64,000 nt of DNA from Haemophilus influenzae (GCF_001457655.1 NZ_LN831035.1:1798001-1862000); one strand, 5' to 3'; shown: positions 12,194 to 23,933, counted from the first letter of the stretch. The notes: generated from the sequence alone by a model not told the origin. A program made the numbers and translations.

Positions 12194-12393
12194 AGTGTGT
12201 TCCCCTTATTTGCTTGTTGTAAACGTTCTTCGCGTTGTTGCTCACGCAATACATTTTGTAACACTGTCTTGCGTTGTTTTACACTTTGAACAATTAAGGC
12301 AATAACTGCCACTAAACTTACTGCATAGGATAACCATACGTAAAAACCGTAGCCACCCATATTAAAAAAATCACTCCAAGTTTGGAAAAACAT
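12190..12393 (-). CDS. ccmD: haem exporter accessory protein CcmD
   Basis: A 67-residue single-span membrane protein. The N-terminal [22 protein letters not shown] is the typical CcmD start, followed by a basic, glutamine-rich cytoplasmic tail ([13 protein letters not shown]). It helps release holo-CcmE from the CcmABC complex. The position between ccmC and ccmE is conserved across bacteria and supports the call for so small a gene. Confidence 0.93.
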   Translation of the reverse strand: MFFQTWSDFFNMGGYGFYVWLSYAVSLVAVIALIVQSVKQRKTVLQNVLREQQREERLQQANKGNTL

Positions 12394-12435
12394 AAAATAT
12401 TCCTTATAAAAAATCGCTAAAAAACTAACCGCACT

Positions 12436-13176
12436 TTATTTCAGTGTTTGAGCTAATGCTTTAACCCAAGGACGTTTTGCATCTTCTTTCAATAATTCCA
12501 CGCGATAACGAACTAAAGTAAGCCAAATATACAAGGTCAAAAAACCGAAGATACATAAAATTAATGGAACCAACATTGGAATTGCAATGGATGGTTTTTC
12601 AAATTTGGTAATACTCGCCCCTTGATGTAATGTGTTCCACCACTCCACCGAAAAATGAATAATCGGTAAAATCACGACCGTTGTAATGCATAAAATCCCC
12701 GCCGCTTTTGCACCTATGTTACGATCTGAAAAAGCAGAATAAAGGGCTAAGATACCAAGATAAAGAAAGAATAAAATCAATTCTGCAGTTAAGCGAGCAT
12801 CCCACACCCACCAAGTACCCCACATTGGTTTCCCCCAAATTGCCCCCGTAACAAGCGATAAGAAAGTAAACAATGCACCAATTGGCGCCATTGCAATCAT
12901 TGCGAGATGAGCTTGCTTAATTTGCCACACTAGGGCAACCACAGCTGCAATCGCCATTGAACCGTACACACCCATTGACCAAATCGCTGTCGGCACATGT
13001 ACATACATAATTCGGAAACTATTGCCCTGTTGGTAATCTGCTGGGGCGAATGCTAAGCCCCATACAATGCCAATACCGAGTAAGATAAGCGTTAAAAATG
13101 CAAATAACGGACTCAATTTACCGCAGATACGATATTGAGTTTCAGGTTTTGCATAAGGATGTAACCACTTCCACAT
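12436..13176 (-). CDS. ccmC: haem-handling protein CcmC
   Basis: A 246-residue inner-membrane protein with six membrane segments and the WWD-type haem-binding signature WGTWWVWDARLT (residues about 119-130) in a periplasmic loop. Conserved histidines flank it, including H60 in MYVHVPTA. It loads haem onto CcmE. It lies after ccmB in the operon. Confidence 0.96.
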   Translation of the reverse strand: MWKWLHPYAKPETQYRICGKLSPLFAFLTLILLGIGIVWGLAFAPADYQQGNSFRIMYVHVPTAIWSMGVYGSMAIAAVVALVWQIKQAHLAMIAMAPIGALFTFLSLVTGAIWGKPMWGTWWVWDARLTAELILFFLYLGILALYSAFSDRNIGAKAAGILCITTVVILPIIHFSVEWWNTLHQGASITKFEKPSIAIPMLVPLILCIFGFLTLYIWLTLVRYRVELLKEDAKRPWVKALAQTLK

Positions 13177-13236
13177 AAAAAAGATCCTTAAAAATTAAAG
13201 AGAAAAACCACCGCACTTTTATACAATGAAATAAAA

Positions 13237-13902
13237 TTAATTATCTAAACTAATTCGCAACGCTGCAGCAATGGCAAAAGGCGAAAGCGTTACTGCACCA
13301 ACCATCATGGCACCTAAAATCGCCAGTTGTCCCCCATAAGGCACATTTAATCCTGCTGCTTCTAGTATTGATGAAGCAAAAATTAAAACAGGAATAAACA
13401 ACGGAACAACAAGCAAACTCAACAACACGCCACCTTTTCGCAATCCCACCGTTAAAGCCACGCCAATAGCACCGATACAGCTCAATACAGGAGTGCCCAG
13501 TAACAATGTCAAAACCAATGCCCACCAAATATTGACCTCAAGAGAAAGCAACAAAGCGGCAATAGGTGATAGCAAAATAAGCGGCAAACCAGTGAGCAAC
13601 CAATGTGCAACGACTTTAGCCAAAGCTGTCATTGGCAAAGGCTGTGCGGTTAGCATTAATTGTTCAAGAGAGCCATCAATAAAATCATCACGGAATAAAC
13701 GTTCAAAAGAAAGCAATGCTGAAAGTAATGCAGCTACCCATGCGATACCCGGTGCGATACGGGAAAGTAATTTAGGCTCTGGCCCAATAACAAGCGGAAA
13801 CAAAGTAATCACAAGCAAAAAGAACCATAGCGGATTTAAAATCTCCGCATTTTTGCGCATTGCAATTTGAAGTTCTCGTTTAATTATCTCTAAAAAAATC
13901 AT
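13237..13902 (-). CDS. ccmB: haem exporter permease CcmB
   Basis: A 221-residue protein with six hydrophobic segments and the family start EIIKRELQIAMRKNAEILNPLWFF. It forms the membrane part of the CcmAB ABC complex needed to free haem-loaded CcmE from CcmC. It lies 4 bp downstream of ccmA and is probably translationally coupled to it. Confidence 0.95.
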   Translation of the reverse strand: MIFLEIIKRELQIAMRKNAEILNPLWFFLLVITLFPLVIGPEPKLLSRIAPGIAWVAALLSALLSFERLFRDDFIDGSLEQLMLTAQPLPMTALAKVVAHWLLTGLPLILLSPIAALLLSLEVNIWWALVLTLLLGTPVLSCIGAIGVALTVGLRKGGVLLSLLVVPLFIPVLIFASSILEAAGLNVPYGGQLAILGAMMVGAVTLSPFAIAAALRISLDN

Positions 13903-13906
13903 TAAG

Positions 13907-14545
13907 TTATTCCGCTTTATAAGCCGCTAAATTCAATTTTTGCAGATGAGAACTTGGCACTTCTTGGTGGCTGGTCAATAACACAATACCTCCACGTTGA
14001 GCATGCTCATCAAAAAGTGCGGTTAGAATTTCCACGCCTTTTTTATCAATCGCAGTAAAGGGCTCATCTAAAATCCATAAGGGCGCTTGAGACAGCCATA
14101 AGCGACCTAACGCGATACGTTTTTGTTGTCCTGCAGAAAGTTGTGCGGCAGGCAAATCTTCACGCCCTAATAATCCCACTTTCTCAAGCAAATCCCACAA
14201 CATATCGGTGTTTTGTTCAGCTTGACTAATTCGTTGATAAAACTGCAAATTTTCCCACGCCGTTAGCTCTGGTTTAACGCCTAAAAGATGTCCTAAATAA
14301 AGCAAATTCTGATGATACTGTTCACGTTGTTTAGAAATTGCTTCAGCATCCCACCGCACTTCGCCTTCTAAAGGTTGGGCTAAACCAGCAAGAATACGTA
14401 ACAAGCTCGTTTTACCTATGCCGTTATGCCCTTCAATTTGTACAAAATCACCGCTATTAAAATCGCAAGTCAAAGCACGAAAAAGTACGCGCTCACCACG
14501 TTGGCAGGATAAATTTTGCAGAGATAACTTGTGTTGCTCAAACAT
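13907..14545 (-). CDS. ccmA: haem exporter ATPase CcmA
   Basis: A 212-residue ABC ATPase. Walker A is [11 protein letters not shown] (about residues 38-48), the signature is [14 protein letters not shown], and Walker B is [12 protein letters not shown]. The short length and the Q-rich signature are typical of CcmA. With CcmB it powers release of holo-CcmE. It is the first gene of the ccm operon, and the space upstream (shared with sodA) must hold its promoter. Confidence 0.96.
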
Positions 14546-14697
14546 AATTACAGAGGGAAAATAGAAAGTGGTGGTATTCTAATATTTGATGAAATTTTCG
14601 CAACTCAAACACATAACTCTTTAGAAGTAGATCGATAGGTTTATTGATTTAAAACAAAATTTAATAAATTCACTTTTTAAAAAAGGAAAAACATTTA

Positions 14698-14711
14698 ATG
14701 ATCTAAATCAA
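14698..14711. promoter_or_regulatory. FNR-like site upstream of sodA
   Basis: ATGATCTAAATCAA matches the FNR consensus TTGAT-N4-ATCAA at all but one position and contains the perfect dyad TGATCTAAATCA. FNR-type anaerobic repression of sodA is known in enterics. It could also act on the divergent ccm operon. Confidence 0.55.
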
Positions 14712-14734
14712 TTTTTTTGCTATTATTTGCTCAA

Positions 14735-14753
14735 TTTTGGTTATAGACCAAAA
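14735..14753. promoter_or_regulatory. inverted repeat in the sodA promoter
   Basis: The perfect 7-bp arms TTTTGGT (14735-14741) and ACCAAAA (14747-14753) are separated by TATAG, 40 bp before the sodA start. It overlaps the likely core promoter or 5' leader, where a repressor would act. The protein that binds it is not identifiable from sequence. Confidence 0.45.
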
Positions 14754-14793
14754 CCTCAACGAAATCTGTTTTTAACAATAGAAGGAATACATT

Positions 14794-15441
14794 ATGTCTT
14801 ACACTCTCCCTGAATTAGGCTATGCCTACAATGCGTTAGAACCACATTTTGATGCGCAAACAATGGAAATCCATCATAGTAAACACCACCAAGCTTACGT
14901 AAACAATGCAAATGCTGCATTAGAAGGTTTACCTGCTGAATTAGTAGAAATGTATCCGGGTCATTTAATTTCTAACCTTGATAAAATTCCTGCAGAAAAA
15001 CGTGGAGCATTACGTAATAATGCTGGAGGCCACACAAACCACAGTTTATTTTGGAAAAGTTTGAAAAAAGGCACTACTTTACAAGGCGCATTAAAAGATG
15101 CGATTGAACGCGATTTCGGTTCTGTAGATGCATTTAAAGCAGAGTTTGAAAAAGCAGCAGCAACTCGTTTCGGTTCAGGTTGGGCATGGTTAGTATTAAC
15201 CGCTGAAGGTAAATTAGCCGTTGTATCAACAGCAAACCAAGATAACCCATTAATGGGTAAAGAAGTGGCAGGTTGTGAGGGTTTCCCACTTTTAGGTTTA
15301 GACGTTTGGGAACACGCTTACTACTTAAAATTCCAAAACCGCCGTCCAGACTACATTAAAGAATTCTGGAATGTGGTAAACTGGGATTTCGTTGCAGAAC
15401 GTTTTGAACAAAAAACAGCACACTGTAACTGTGCAAAATAA
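14794..15441 (+). CDS. sodA: superoxide dismutase [Mn]
   Basis: A 215-residue cytoplasmic Fe/Mn superoxide dismutase. Metal ligands are H27 (EIHHSKHH), H83 ([10 protein letters not shown]), D170 and H174 ([13 protein letters not shown]). The GG pair before the second histidine and the overall sequence favour the Mn form. The C-terminus ends in an odd cysteine-containing tail, KTAHCNCAK, not seen in E. coli SodA. AGAAGGAAT supports the start. It is divergent from the ccm operon, with an FNR-like site and a dyad upstream and a terminator right after the stop. Confidence 0.97.
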   Translation: MSYTLPELGYAYNALEPHFDAQTMEIHHSKHHQAYVNNANAALEGLPAELVEMYPGHLISNLDKIPAEKRGALRNNAGGHTNHSLFWKSLKKGTTLQGALKDAIERDFGSVDAFKAEFEKAAATRFGSGWAWLVLTAEGKLAVVSTANQDNPLMGKEVAGCEGFPLLGLDVWEHAYYLKFQNRRPDYIKEFWNVVNWDFVAERFEQKTAHCNCAK

Positions 15442-15846
15442 TAAACATAGGAAAACCTAGCAAAAGTTAGGTTTTTCTGCTTTCCTCTCTATAACTTTTC
15501 TTTTGCAATCTTTTTTATCAAATCTGTATCTTTTACAGGCTTATTATTTATAGGCATTTATCAATGTTTATTTTCCATAAACAAAGTATTATTAAAATTC
15601 AATAAATAATGAAGAAATGTAAAGCTTCTTTAGTGAGGTCAAAAAGAATGTTACTATGGCAAAATTTTAAGTTATTAAAAATAGAATTTATCACTATTTT
15701 TTATAACTATTTTTATGACCACATTAAAGTTAAGCCAAAAAAATGTGTTGCTATAAATAACAAAACTTAATCTTTAAATTAAACGAATCTAACTTTTTAA
15801 GGTCATATAAAACTGATTGAACTTTTTATTTATAAACGAGATTTTA
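15442..15846 (+). promoter_or_regulatory. sodA terminator and mla leader region
   Basis: A 405-bp space with no credible ORF. The first part holds a hairpin (AAAACCTA at 15452-15459 with TAGGTTTT at 15468-15475, then T residues), which is the sodA terminator. The rest is very AT-rich and must hold the mla operon promoter, but I cannot fix -35/-10 boxes with confidence. Confidence 0.6.
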
Positions 15847-16641
15847 ATGAATCAAAATCTAATTGAAGTTAAGAATCTCACCTTTAAACGCGGTGATCGC
15901 GTGATTTACGATAACCTGAATTTGCAAGTAAAAAAGGGAAAAATCACTGCGATCATGGGGCCGTCGGGGATTGGTAAAACCACCTTACTTAAATTGATAG
16001 GTGGGCAACTAATGCCAGAGCAAGGTGAAATTTTGTTTGATGGACAAGATATTTGTCGTCTATCTAATCGTGAACTGTACGAAGTACGCAAGCGGATGGG
16101 GATGTTATTCCAATCAGGTGCGCTTTTTACGGATATTTCTACTTTTGATAATGTCGCCTTTCCAATTCGTGAACATACGCATTTGCCTGAAAGTTTAATT
16201 CGTCAAATCGTGTTGATGAAATTGGAGGCGGTTGGGTTGCGAGGTGCTGCCGCATTGATGCCTTCAGAACTTTCCGGTGGTATGGCTCGTCGAGCTGCAT
16301 TAGCGCGCGCTATTGCGCTTGACCCTGATTTAATTATGTTTGATGAGCCATTTACGGGGCAAGATCCGATTAGTATGGGCGTAATTTTAAGCCTGATTAA
16401 ACGATTAAATGAAGCGTTAAATTTGACTTCTATCGTAGTGTCACACGATGTGGAGGAAGTATTGAGTATTGCAGATTATGCCTATATTATTGCAGACCAA
16501 AAAGTCATCGCAGAAGGAACATCTGAGCAGCTTTTACAAAGCCAAGATCCGCGCGTGGTGCAATTCTTAAAAGGTGAATCTGATGGTCCTGTGCGCTTTA
16601 AGTACCCAGCGCAAGATTATATGAAGGAATTGTTTGAATGA
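15847..16641 (+). CDS. mlaF: phospholipid transport ATPase MlaF
   Basis: A 264-residue ABC ATPase of the Mla system, which moves phospholipids between outer and inner membranes to keep outer-membrane asymmetry. Walker A is [11 protein letters not shown], the signature is [16 protein letters not shown] and Walker B is [12 protein letters not shown]. The GGMARR signature and the [12 protein letters not shown] start are typical of MlaF. I chose ATG 15847 (MNQNLIEV). An in-frame upstream start would add a ten-residue hydrophobic stretch without family support. It is the first gene of mlaFEDCB and overlaps mlaE by 4 bp. Confidence 0.95.
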   Translation: MNQNLIEVKNLTFKRGDRVIYDNLNLQVKKGKITAIMGPSGIGKTTLLKLIGGQLMPEQGEILFDGQDICRLSNRELYEVRKRMGMLFQSGALFTDISTFDNVAFPIREHTHLPESLIRQIVLMKLEAVGLRGAAALMPSELSGGMARRAALARAIALDPDLIMFDEPFTGQDPISMGVILSLIKRLNEALNLTSIVVSHDVEEVLSIADYAYIIADQKVIAEGTSEQLLQSQDPRVVQFLKGESDGPVRFKYPAQDYMKELFE

Positions 16642-17423
16642 TCGTCAATTTTATTTCTGCTTTAGGAAAACAGGTGATCGACTTTTTCCGTGCATTGGGG
16701 CGAGCAGGCTTTATGTTATTTGGTGCATTGATCGGCAAGCCACAAATTCGTAAGCATTTTCCTTTGCTTGTGAAGCAAATGCATGTTTTAGGTGTCCAAT
16801 CGTTACTCATTATTTTGTTGTCCGGTTTATTTATTGGAATGGTATTAGGACTACAAGGTTATGTCGTATTAGTTGATTTTTCTGCTGAAACAAGTTTAGG
16901 TCAGTTGGTGGCACTTTCTCTTTTGCGAGAATTAGGGCCTGTTGTTACCGCACTTTTATTTGCTGGTCGAGCAGGTTCTGCATTGACGGCTGAAATAGGC
17001 TTAATGAAAGCCACTGAACAACTTTCTAGTCTTGAAATGATGGCTGTTGATCCTTTACGTCGAGTGATTGCACCTCGTTTTTGGGCAGGGGTTATTTCCA
17101 TGCCAATTTTGTCAATCTTGTTTATCGCGATTGGTATTTGGGGCAGTTCCTTAGTAGGTGTGGATTGGAAAGGTGTTGATTCAGGCAGCTTTTGGTCTGT
17201 TATGCAAAATTCCGTGAGTTGGAGCTATGATATTTTAAATGGCTTTATTAAAGCGGTTTTCTTTGCTGTAGCCGTAACTTGGATTGCACTTTTTAATGGT
17301 TATGATTGTATGCCAACATCAGAAGGTATCAGCCAAGCTACAACACGAACAGTTGTGCACGCTTCACTTGTTGTTCTAGGATTAGATTTTATTTTGACTG
17401 CTATTATGTTTGGCGCAAGTTAA
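16638..17423 (+). CDS. mlaE: phospholipid transport permease MlaE
   Basis: A 261-residue MlaE/YrbE-family permease with about five or six hydrophobic segments and the family block [27 protein letters not shown] around residues 90-120. It forms the inner-membrane core of the MlaFEDB complex. The overlap with mlaF (ATGA) suggests translational coupling. Confidence 0.95.
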   Translation: MIVNFISALGKQVIDFFRALGRAGFMLFGALIGKPQIRKHFPLLVKQMHVLGVQSLLIILLSGLFIGMVLGLQGYVVLVDFSAETSLGQLVALSLLRELGPVVTALLFAGRAGSALTAEIGLMKATEQLSSLEMMAVDPLRRVIAPRFWAGVISMPILSILFIAIGIWGSSLVGVDWKGVDSGSFWSVMQNSVSWSYDILNGFIKAVFFAVAVTWIALFNGYDCMPTSEGISQATTRTVVHASLVVLGLDFILTAIMFGAS

Positions 17424-17432
17424 GGATTTTTT

Positions 17433-17933
17433 ATGAGACAAACAATTAAATATGAATTTTGGGTCGGGTTATTTTTATTACTTGGTATTGGTGCCTTAGT
17501 TTTTTTAGGTTTACGCGTAGCTAATGTACAAGGTTTTGCTGAGACGAAATCTTATACCGTGACGGCAATTTTTAATAATATTGGCGGACTTAAAGTGCGC
17601 GCACCACTAAAAATTGGAGGCGTAGTAATTGGGCGTGTGAGTGCTATTACGCTTGATGAAAAAAGCTATTTACCAAAAGTAAGTATTGCGATTAATCAAG
17701 AATATAATGAAATCCCAGAAAACAGTTCTTTATCAATTAAAACATCAGGTTTATTAGGTGAGCAATATATTGCCTTGACAATAGGTTTTGATGATGGAGA
17801 TACAGCAATGCTTAAAAATGGTAGTCAAATTCAAGACACTACATCAGCTATAGTATTGGAAGATTTAATTGGGCAATTCTTATACGGAAGTAAAAAATCA
17901 GACGGCAATGAAAAATCAGAATCCGCAGAATAA
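17433..17933 (+). CDS. mlaD: phospholipid-binding MCE protein MlaD
   Basis: A 166-residue protein with one N-terminal membrane helix (residues about 9-27) and one periplasmic MCE domain (GGLKVRAPLKIGGVVIGRV). It forms a hexameric ring on MlaE that receives lipid from MlaC. The C-terminus is polar and lysine/glutamate-rich. Length is close to the usual MlaD size. Confidence 0.95.
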   Translation: MRQTIKYEFWVGLFLLLGIGALVFLGLRVANVQGFAETKSYTVTAIFNNIGGLKVRAPLKIGGVVIGRVSAITLDEKSYLPKVSIAINQEYNEIPENSSLSIKTSGLLGEQYIALTIGFDDGDTAMLKNGSQIQDTTSAIVLEDLIGQFLYGSKKSDGNEKSESAE

Positions 17934-17965
17934 TAGGTTAAATTTTATAAATTAGGAGATTGACA

Positions 17966-18610
17966 ATGTACCTTACTCAACTAAAAAAATGGTTTACTAT
18001 TTTAACTTTCGTATTAACCGCACTTTTGGTTACACGAACAGCTATTGCAGAAACAAGTCCTTATGTTTTAATGCAGCAAGCGTCAGATAAACTATTTTCT
18101 GATATACAAGCTAATCAAAGTAAAATTAAACAAGATCCAAATTATTTACGTACTATTGTTCGTAATGATTTATTGCCTTACGTAAACTTAGAATATGCAG
18201 GTTCTAAAGTATTAGGTTCATACTACAAATCAACCTCTACAGAACAACGAGAAAAATTTTTCAAGACTTTTGGTGAGTTGATTGAGCAAAAGTACGCACA
18301 AACATTAACAAATTATTCTAATCAAAAAATTCAAATTGAATCAGAAAAAGAATTAGGCGATAACAATTTTGTAAATATTCGCGTAAGTATTATTCAAACT
18401 AATGGCGTTGCTCCGATCCTATTAGATTTTAAATGGCGTAAAGGCAATAAAAGTGGGGAATGGAAAGCCTACGATATGGCAGCAGCAGGCGTAAGTATGC
18501 TGGAAGATACGATAAAAAATTGGGTTGGTATTTTAAACAAACAAGGTATTGATACATTAATCACAAAGATGCAGCAATCTGCCTCACAACCTATAATTTT
18601 CAATCAATAA
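17966..18610 (+). CDS. mlaC: periplasmic phospholipid carrier MlaC
   Basis: A 214-residue protein with a signal peptide (core LTFVLTALLVTRTAIA, cleavage near residue 30) and the MlaC/Ttg2D fold, including the family motif RTIVRNDLLPYVNLEYAG. It ferries lipids across the periplasm between MlaA and MlaFEDB. ATG 17966 is favoured by GGAG seven bases upstream. The in-frame TTG six bases earlier is less likely. Confidence 0.93.
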   Translation: MYLTQLKKWFTILTFVLTALLVTRTAIAETSPYVLMQQASDKLFSDIQANQSKIKQDPNYLRTIVRNDLLPYVNLEYAGSKVLGSYYKSTSTEQREKFFKTFGELIEQKYAQTLTNYSNQKIQIESEKELGDNNFVNIRVSIIQTNGVAPILLDFKWRKGNKSGEWKAYDMAAAGVSMLEDTIKNWVGILNKQGIDTLITKMQQSASQPIIFNQ

Positions 18611-18620
18611 ATGAATAACT

Positions 18621-18938
18621 ATGCTAAATTGGGATTTGCAAAAAAATAATGATAAAATAACGCTCTTTTTGTTTGGGGAACTATCTCGCAGCACCTTGTT
18701 ACCAATGTGGCAGCAACGTGGCGTTTTTTTGTCAGAAAGTACACTTGATAAAACTATTGTTGAATGGAATTTATCTGGTCTTCAGCATATTGATTCAGCT
18801 GGTTTTACAGCTCTTTGTGATTTTTTACGAGAGTGTCAAAAGATTAACAAAACAGTACGATTAGTTTATCCACCAAAACAATTATTAACCCTAGCAGATC
18901 TTGTTGGTTTATCTGATTGGATCGCAAATTTTACATAG
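18621..18938 (+). CDS. mlaB: STAS-domain protein MlaB
   Basis: A 105-residue cytoplasmic STAS-domain protein. WNLSGLQHIDSAGFTALCDFL is the typical loop holding the conserved D-S pair. MlaB binds MlaF and stabilises the complex. It lies 10 bp after mlaC. Confidence 0.9.
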   Translation: MLNWDLQKNNDKITLFLFGELSRSTLLPMWQQRGVFLSESTLDKTIVEWNLSGLQHIDSAGFTALCDFLRECQKINKTVRLVYPPKQLLTLADLVGLSDWIANFT

Positions 18939-18958
18939 CTTACTTAAACGGAAATCCA

Positions 18959-20501
<1,543 letters not shown>

Positions 20502-20561
20502 TTAGGTACGCGACTTTTCTATAATAAATTACAAGTTTATTTATAATCTTAAATTTCTATT

Positions 20562-20588
20562 AATGCCTTTCTTTAGAAAGGCATTTTT
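20562..20588 (+). terminator. terminator after murA
   Basis: AATGCCTTTCT and AGAAAGGCATT form an 11-bp stem with a very small loop, followed by a T run. Confidence 0.85.
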
Positions 20589-20801
20589 TTACTGAAATTT
20601 TATAAGAGTAGATTGATTGCATTGTTTAGAAACGTATTTTTCTACAAGAAAGTGCGGTAGATTATTTTCTTATTTTGATAGTAATCACTTATATCAATTT
20701 TTTATAACTAAAATTTATAAACCATAAATAAATAATCTTTTTTTTTCATAAGTTTGGTTTTTATAATCACGCTTAGACAAACACAACACAAGGAAGAAAA
20801 A
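20589..20801 (+). promoter_or_regulatory. leader of the amino-acid importer operon
   Basis: AT-rich non-coding stretch with one uptake signal (AAAGTGCGGT near 20649). It must hold the promoter of the ABC importer genes. No clear operator was found. Confidence 0.4.
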
Positions 20802-21575
20802 ATGAAAAAATTACTTTTTACGACCGCACTTTTAACTGGAGCTATTGCTTTCTCAACGTTTTCTCACGCAGGCGAAATTGCCGATCGTGTTGAAAAAACG
20901 AAAACTTTATTAGTTGGAACAGAAGGGACTTATGCACCATTTACTTTCCATGATAAAAGTGGAAAATTAACAGGCTTTGATGTAGAGGTTATTCGTAAAG
21001 TTGCTGAAAAGCTCGGTTTGAAAGTGGAATTTAAAGAAACACAATGGGATGCAATGTATGCGGGGTTAAATGCAAAACGTTTTGATGTGATTGCAAACCA
21101 AACTAACCCAAGCCCAGAGCGTTTAAAAAAATACAGTTTCACAACGCCTTATAATTATTCTGGTGGGGTGATTGTAACAAAATCATCGGATAACAGTATT
21201 AAATCATTTGAAGATTTGAAAGGTCGTAAATCTGCGCAATCTGCAACAAGTAACTGGGGTAAAGATGCAAAAGCTGCAGGTGCGCAGATTCTTGTAGTGG
21301 ATGGTTTAGCACAGAGCTTAGAGCTTATTAAACAAGGCCGTGCAGAAGCAACAATTAATGATAAATTGGCTGTATTAGATTATTTTAAAAAACACCCAAA
21401 TTCTGGTTTAAAAATTGCTTATGATCGTGGGGATAAAACTCCGACTGCCTTTGCTTTTTTACAAGGTGAAGATGCATTGATTACAAAATTTAATCAAGTA
21501 CTTGAAGCACTTCGCCAAGATGGTACATTAAAACAGATTTCAATTGAATGGTTTGGTTATGATATTACTCAATAA
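20802..21575 (+). CDS. ABC importer substrate-binding protein (polar amino acid/cystine type)
   Basis: A 257-residue periplasmic family 3 solute-binding protein. A clear signal peptide ([23 protein letters not shown]) ends near residue 23. The mature start [16 protein letters not shown] and the [19 protein letters not shown] block are family hallmarks. It resembles the FliY/TcyJ cystine-binding branch, but the ligand is not fixed by the sequence. I chose ATG 20802, with AAGGAAG upstream. The first gene of a three-gene importer operon, it overlaps the permease start by 17 bp. Confidence 0.88.
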
Positions 21576-22275
21576 TTGGTTGGCGAGTCTTCCATTTATG
21601 AGTGCAGAACGAGCTGATTATGTAATCAGCTCGTTTTGGCCTATGTTGGAAGCAGCAATTTTATACACATTGCCATTGGCAGTCATTTCCTTCTTCTGTG
21701 GTTTGCTTATTGCAGTGATTGTTGCAGTTATTCGTACTTTGCCTAGCCCTAATTTACCCTTAAAATTGTTACAGGCTTTATGTCGAGTGTATATCTCTAT
21801 AATTAGAGGTACACCGATGTTAGTACAAATTTTTATTATTTTTTATGGGTTACCTGAAGTCGGTATTACTTTAGAGCCTTTTCCGACAGCGATTATTGCA
21901 TTTTCTATTAATATAGGTGCTTATGCAGCAGAAACTGTTCGTGCTTCAATTATTGCTATACCTAAAGGGCAGTGGGAAGCCTCTTATGCGATAGGTATGA
22001 ATTATCGACAAGCATTTATTCGTACAATTATGCCACAGGCTTTACGTATTTCAGTACCATCGCTTTCTAATACTTTTATTAGTACAGTGAAAGACACTTC
22101 ATTGGCTTCTCTTGTTTTAGTGACAGAATTATTCCGTGTCGCACAGAATATTACGGCAGCAAACTATGAATTTATTTTAATTTATAGTGAGGCAGCTTTG
22201 ATTTATTGGATTTTCTGTTTTGTTTTATCTTTCTTACAAGATCGTCTTGAAATTCGCTTATCTCGCCATTTATAA
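21559..22275 (+). CDS. ABC importer permease (polar amino acid type)
   Basis: A 238-residue HisM/GlnP-type permease with about five membrane segments and the inner loop [23 protein letters not shown] that docks the ATPase. [17 protein letters not shown] is typical of amino-acid importers. ATG 21559 is preferred. It overlaps the binding-protein gene, implying coupling. It most resembles the TcyL/YecS cystine permease branch. Confidence 0.88.
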
Positions 22276-22284
22276 GGAATGTCT

Positions 22285-23052
22285 ATGTTAAAAGTAAGTA
22301 ATATTCAGAAAAACTTTAATGGCAATCATGTGTTAAAAGGCATTGATTTTGAAATTAATAAAGGTGAAGTGGTCGCAATTTTAGGCCCTTCTGGTTCTGG
22401 AAAAACCACCTTTTTACGTTGTTTAAACTTGCTTGAACGACCAGAGCAAGGCATTTTGGAATTTACTGATGGCAGTCTAAAAATTGATTTTAGCCAGAAA
22501 ATTAGTAAAGCAGATGAATTGAAGTTACGCCGACGTTCATCAATGGTCTTTCAGCAATACAATTTATTCCCTCATCGTTCTGCCCTTGAAAATGTTATGG
22601 AGGGAATGGTTGTTGTGCAAAAACAAGATAAAGCTCAAGCTCGTGAAAAAGCACTTAGTTTGCTAGAAAAAGTAGGGCTTAAAAATAAAGCGGATTTATT
22701 TCCATCCCAACTTTCTGGCGGTCAGCAACAGCGAGTGGGGATTGCTCGAGCCCTTGCGGTAAAACCTGATATTATTTTATTAGATGAACCTACATCGGCA
22801 TTAGATCCTGAATTGGTGGGCGAAGTGTTACAAACACTAAAAATGCTCGCCCAAGAAGGCTGGACAATGATTATTGTTACTCACGAAATGCAGTTTGCGC
22901 AAGATGTCGCGGATCGTGTGATTTTAATGGCGGATGGATATATTGTAGAACAAAATACAGCAGATAAATTCTTCACTTGCCCACAACACGAGCGCACTAA
23001 ACAGTTCTTGTTACAAGCAAAAATACCACTTGAGCTTGATTATTATATTTAA
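22285..23052 (+). CDS. ABC importer ATPase (polar amino acid type)
   Basis: A 255-residue ABC ATPase. Walker A is GPSGSGKTTFL, the signature is LSGGQQQRVGIARALA, and Walker B is IILLDEPTSALDPE. The Q loop FQQYNLFPH is typical of the amino-acid importer class. AAGGA directly touches the first ATG (22279), so the second ATG (22285), six bases beyond it, is the likelier start. It completes the binding protein-permease-ATPase set. Confidence 0.9.
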   Translation: MLKVSNIQKNFNGNHVLKGIDFEINKGEVVAILGPSGSGKTTFLRCLNLLERPEQGILEFTDGSLKIDFSQKISKADELKLRRRSSMVFQQYNLFPHRSALENVMEGMVVVQKQDKAQAREKALSLLEKVGLKNKADLFPSQLSGGQQQRVGIARALAVKPDIILLDEPTSALDPELVGEVLQTLKMLAQEGWTMIIVTHEMQFAQDVADRVILMADGYIVEQNTADKFFTCPQHERTKQFLLQAKIPLELDYYI

Positions 23053-23227
23053 AGTGCGGTCAATTTTTAGAGCGTTTTTTGAAACAAACTCAATAATGGA
23101 TAATGTAGGCTTTAATTAAAACGTGATGGATTTCACAACTTTAGAATTAAATGCTTCTACACCTTTACATTACCAATTCACTATGCAAGAATGCTCACGT
23201 TAAAATTTAAGTCAATAGGAGTAAATA

Positions 23228-23908
23228 ATGACTTTGGCAGCACGTTTAAAACAAGAATTTGTTTCTGGTTGGAAACCTTTTGAGGTGGTTTGGCTTGTGC
23301 TTTTTATCATTGCGCAAATTTGGGCTTATGTACAAACACCTGATTCTTGGTTAGCAATGATTTCTGGTATTTCGGGTATTTTGTGTGTGGTATTGGTAAG
23401 TAAAGGTAAAATTAGTAATTATTTCTTTGGATTGATTTTTGCCTATACTTATTTTTATGTTGCTTGGGGATCGAATTTCTTAGGCGAAATGAACACCGTA
23501 CTTTACGTATATTTGCCCTCTCAATTTATTGGTTACTTTATGTGGAAAGCCAATATGCAAAATAGCGATGGTGGAGAAAGCGTGATTGCCAAAGCGTTAA
23601 CTGTTAAAGGATGGATAACATTAATTGTTATGACTACGGTTGGTACTTTGCTTTTTGTTCAAGCATTACAAGCTGCTGGTGGTAGTTCAACAGGTTTAGA
23701 TGGTCTAACTACAATTATTACGGTTGCGGCACAGATTTTAATGATTTTGCGTTATCGTGAACAATGGTTGTTATGGATTGGATTAAATATTCTTTCTATT
23801 TTCCTTTGGGCAGAGACACCTGCAATATACTTAATGTATTCAGCCTACTTACTTAACTCATTGTATGGTTATTATAACTGGACGAAATTAGTTAAGCGTA
23901 CTAACTAA
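23228..23908 (+). CDS. pnuC: nicotinamide riboside transporter PnuC
   Basis: A 226-residue inner-membrane protein with about seven hydrophobic segments and PnuC-type motifs (YLPSQFIGYFMWK; LLWIGLNILSIFLW). It imports nicotinamide riboside. Haemophilus cannot make NAD de novo, so this is a key step for use of V factor. It lies in its own unit, 175 bp after the importer operon, and converges with pyrG on a shared strong terminator. AATAGGAG supports the start. Confidence 0.93.
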   Translation: MTLAARLKQEFVSGWKPFEVVWLVLFIIAQIWAYVQTPDSWLAMISGISGILCVVLVSKGKISNYFFGLIFAYTYFYVAWGSNFLGEMNTVLYVYLPSQFIGYFMWKANMQNSDGGESVIAKALTVKGWITLIVMTTVGTLLFVQALQAAGGSSTGLDGLTTIITVAAQILMILRYREQWLLWIGLNILSIFLWAETPAIYLMYSAYLLNSLYGYYNWTKLVKRTN

Positions 23909-23933
23909 ATATAAAAACAGTAAATAGTTTATA

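Noticed and set aside
13493..13870. 125-codon open frame opposite ccmB
   Set aside because: Shadow of ccmB; rich in Ser/Lys/Asn from reversed hydrophobic codons, no homologous pattern.
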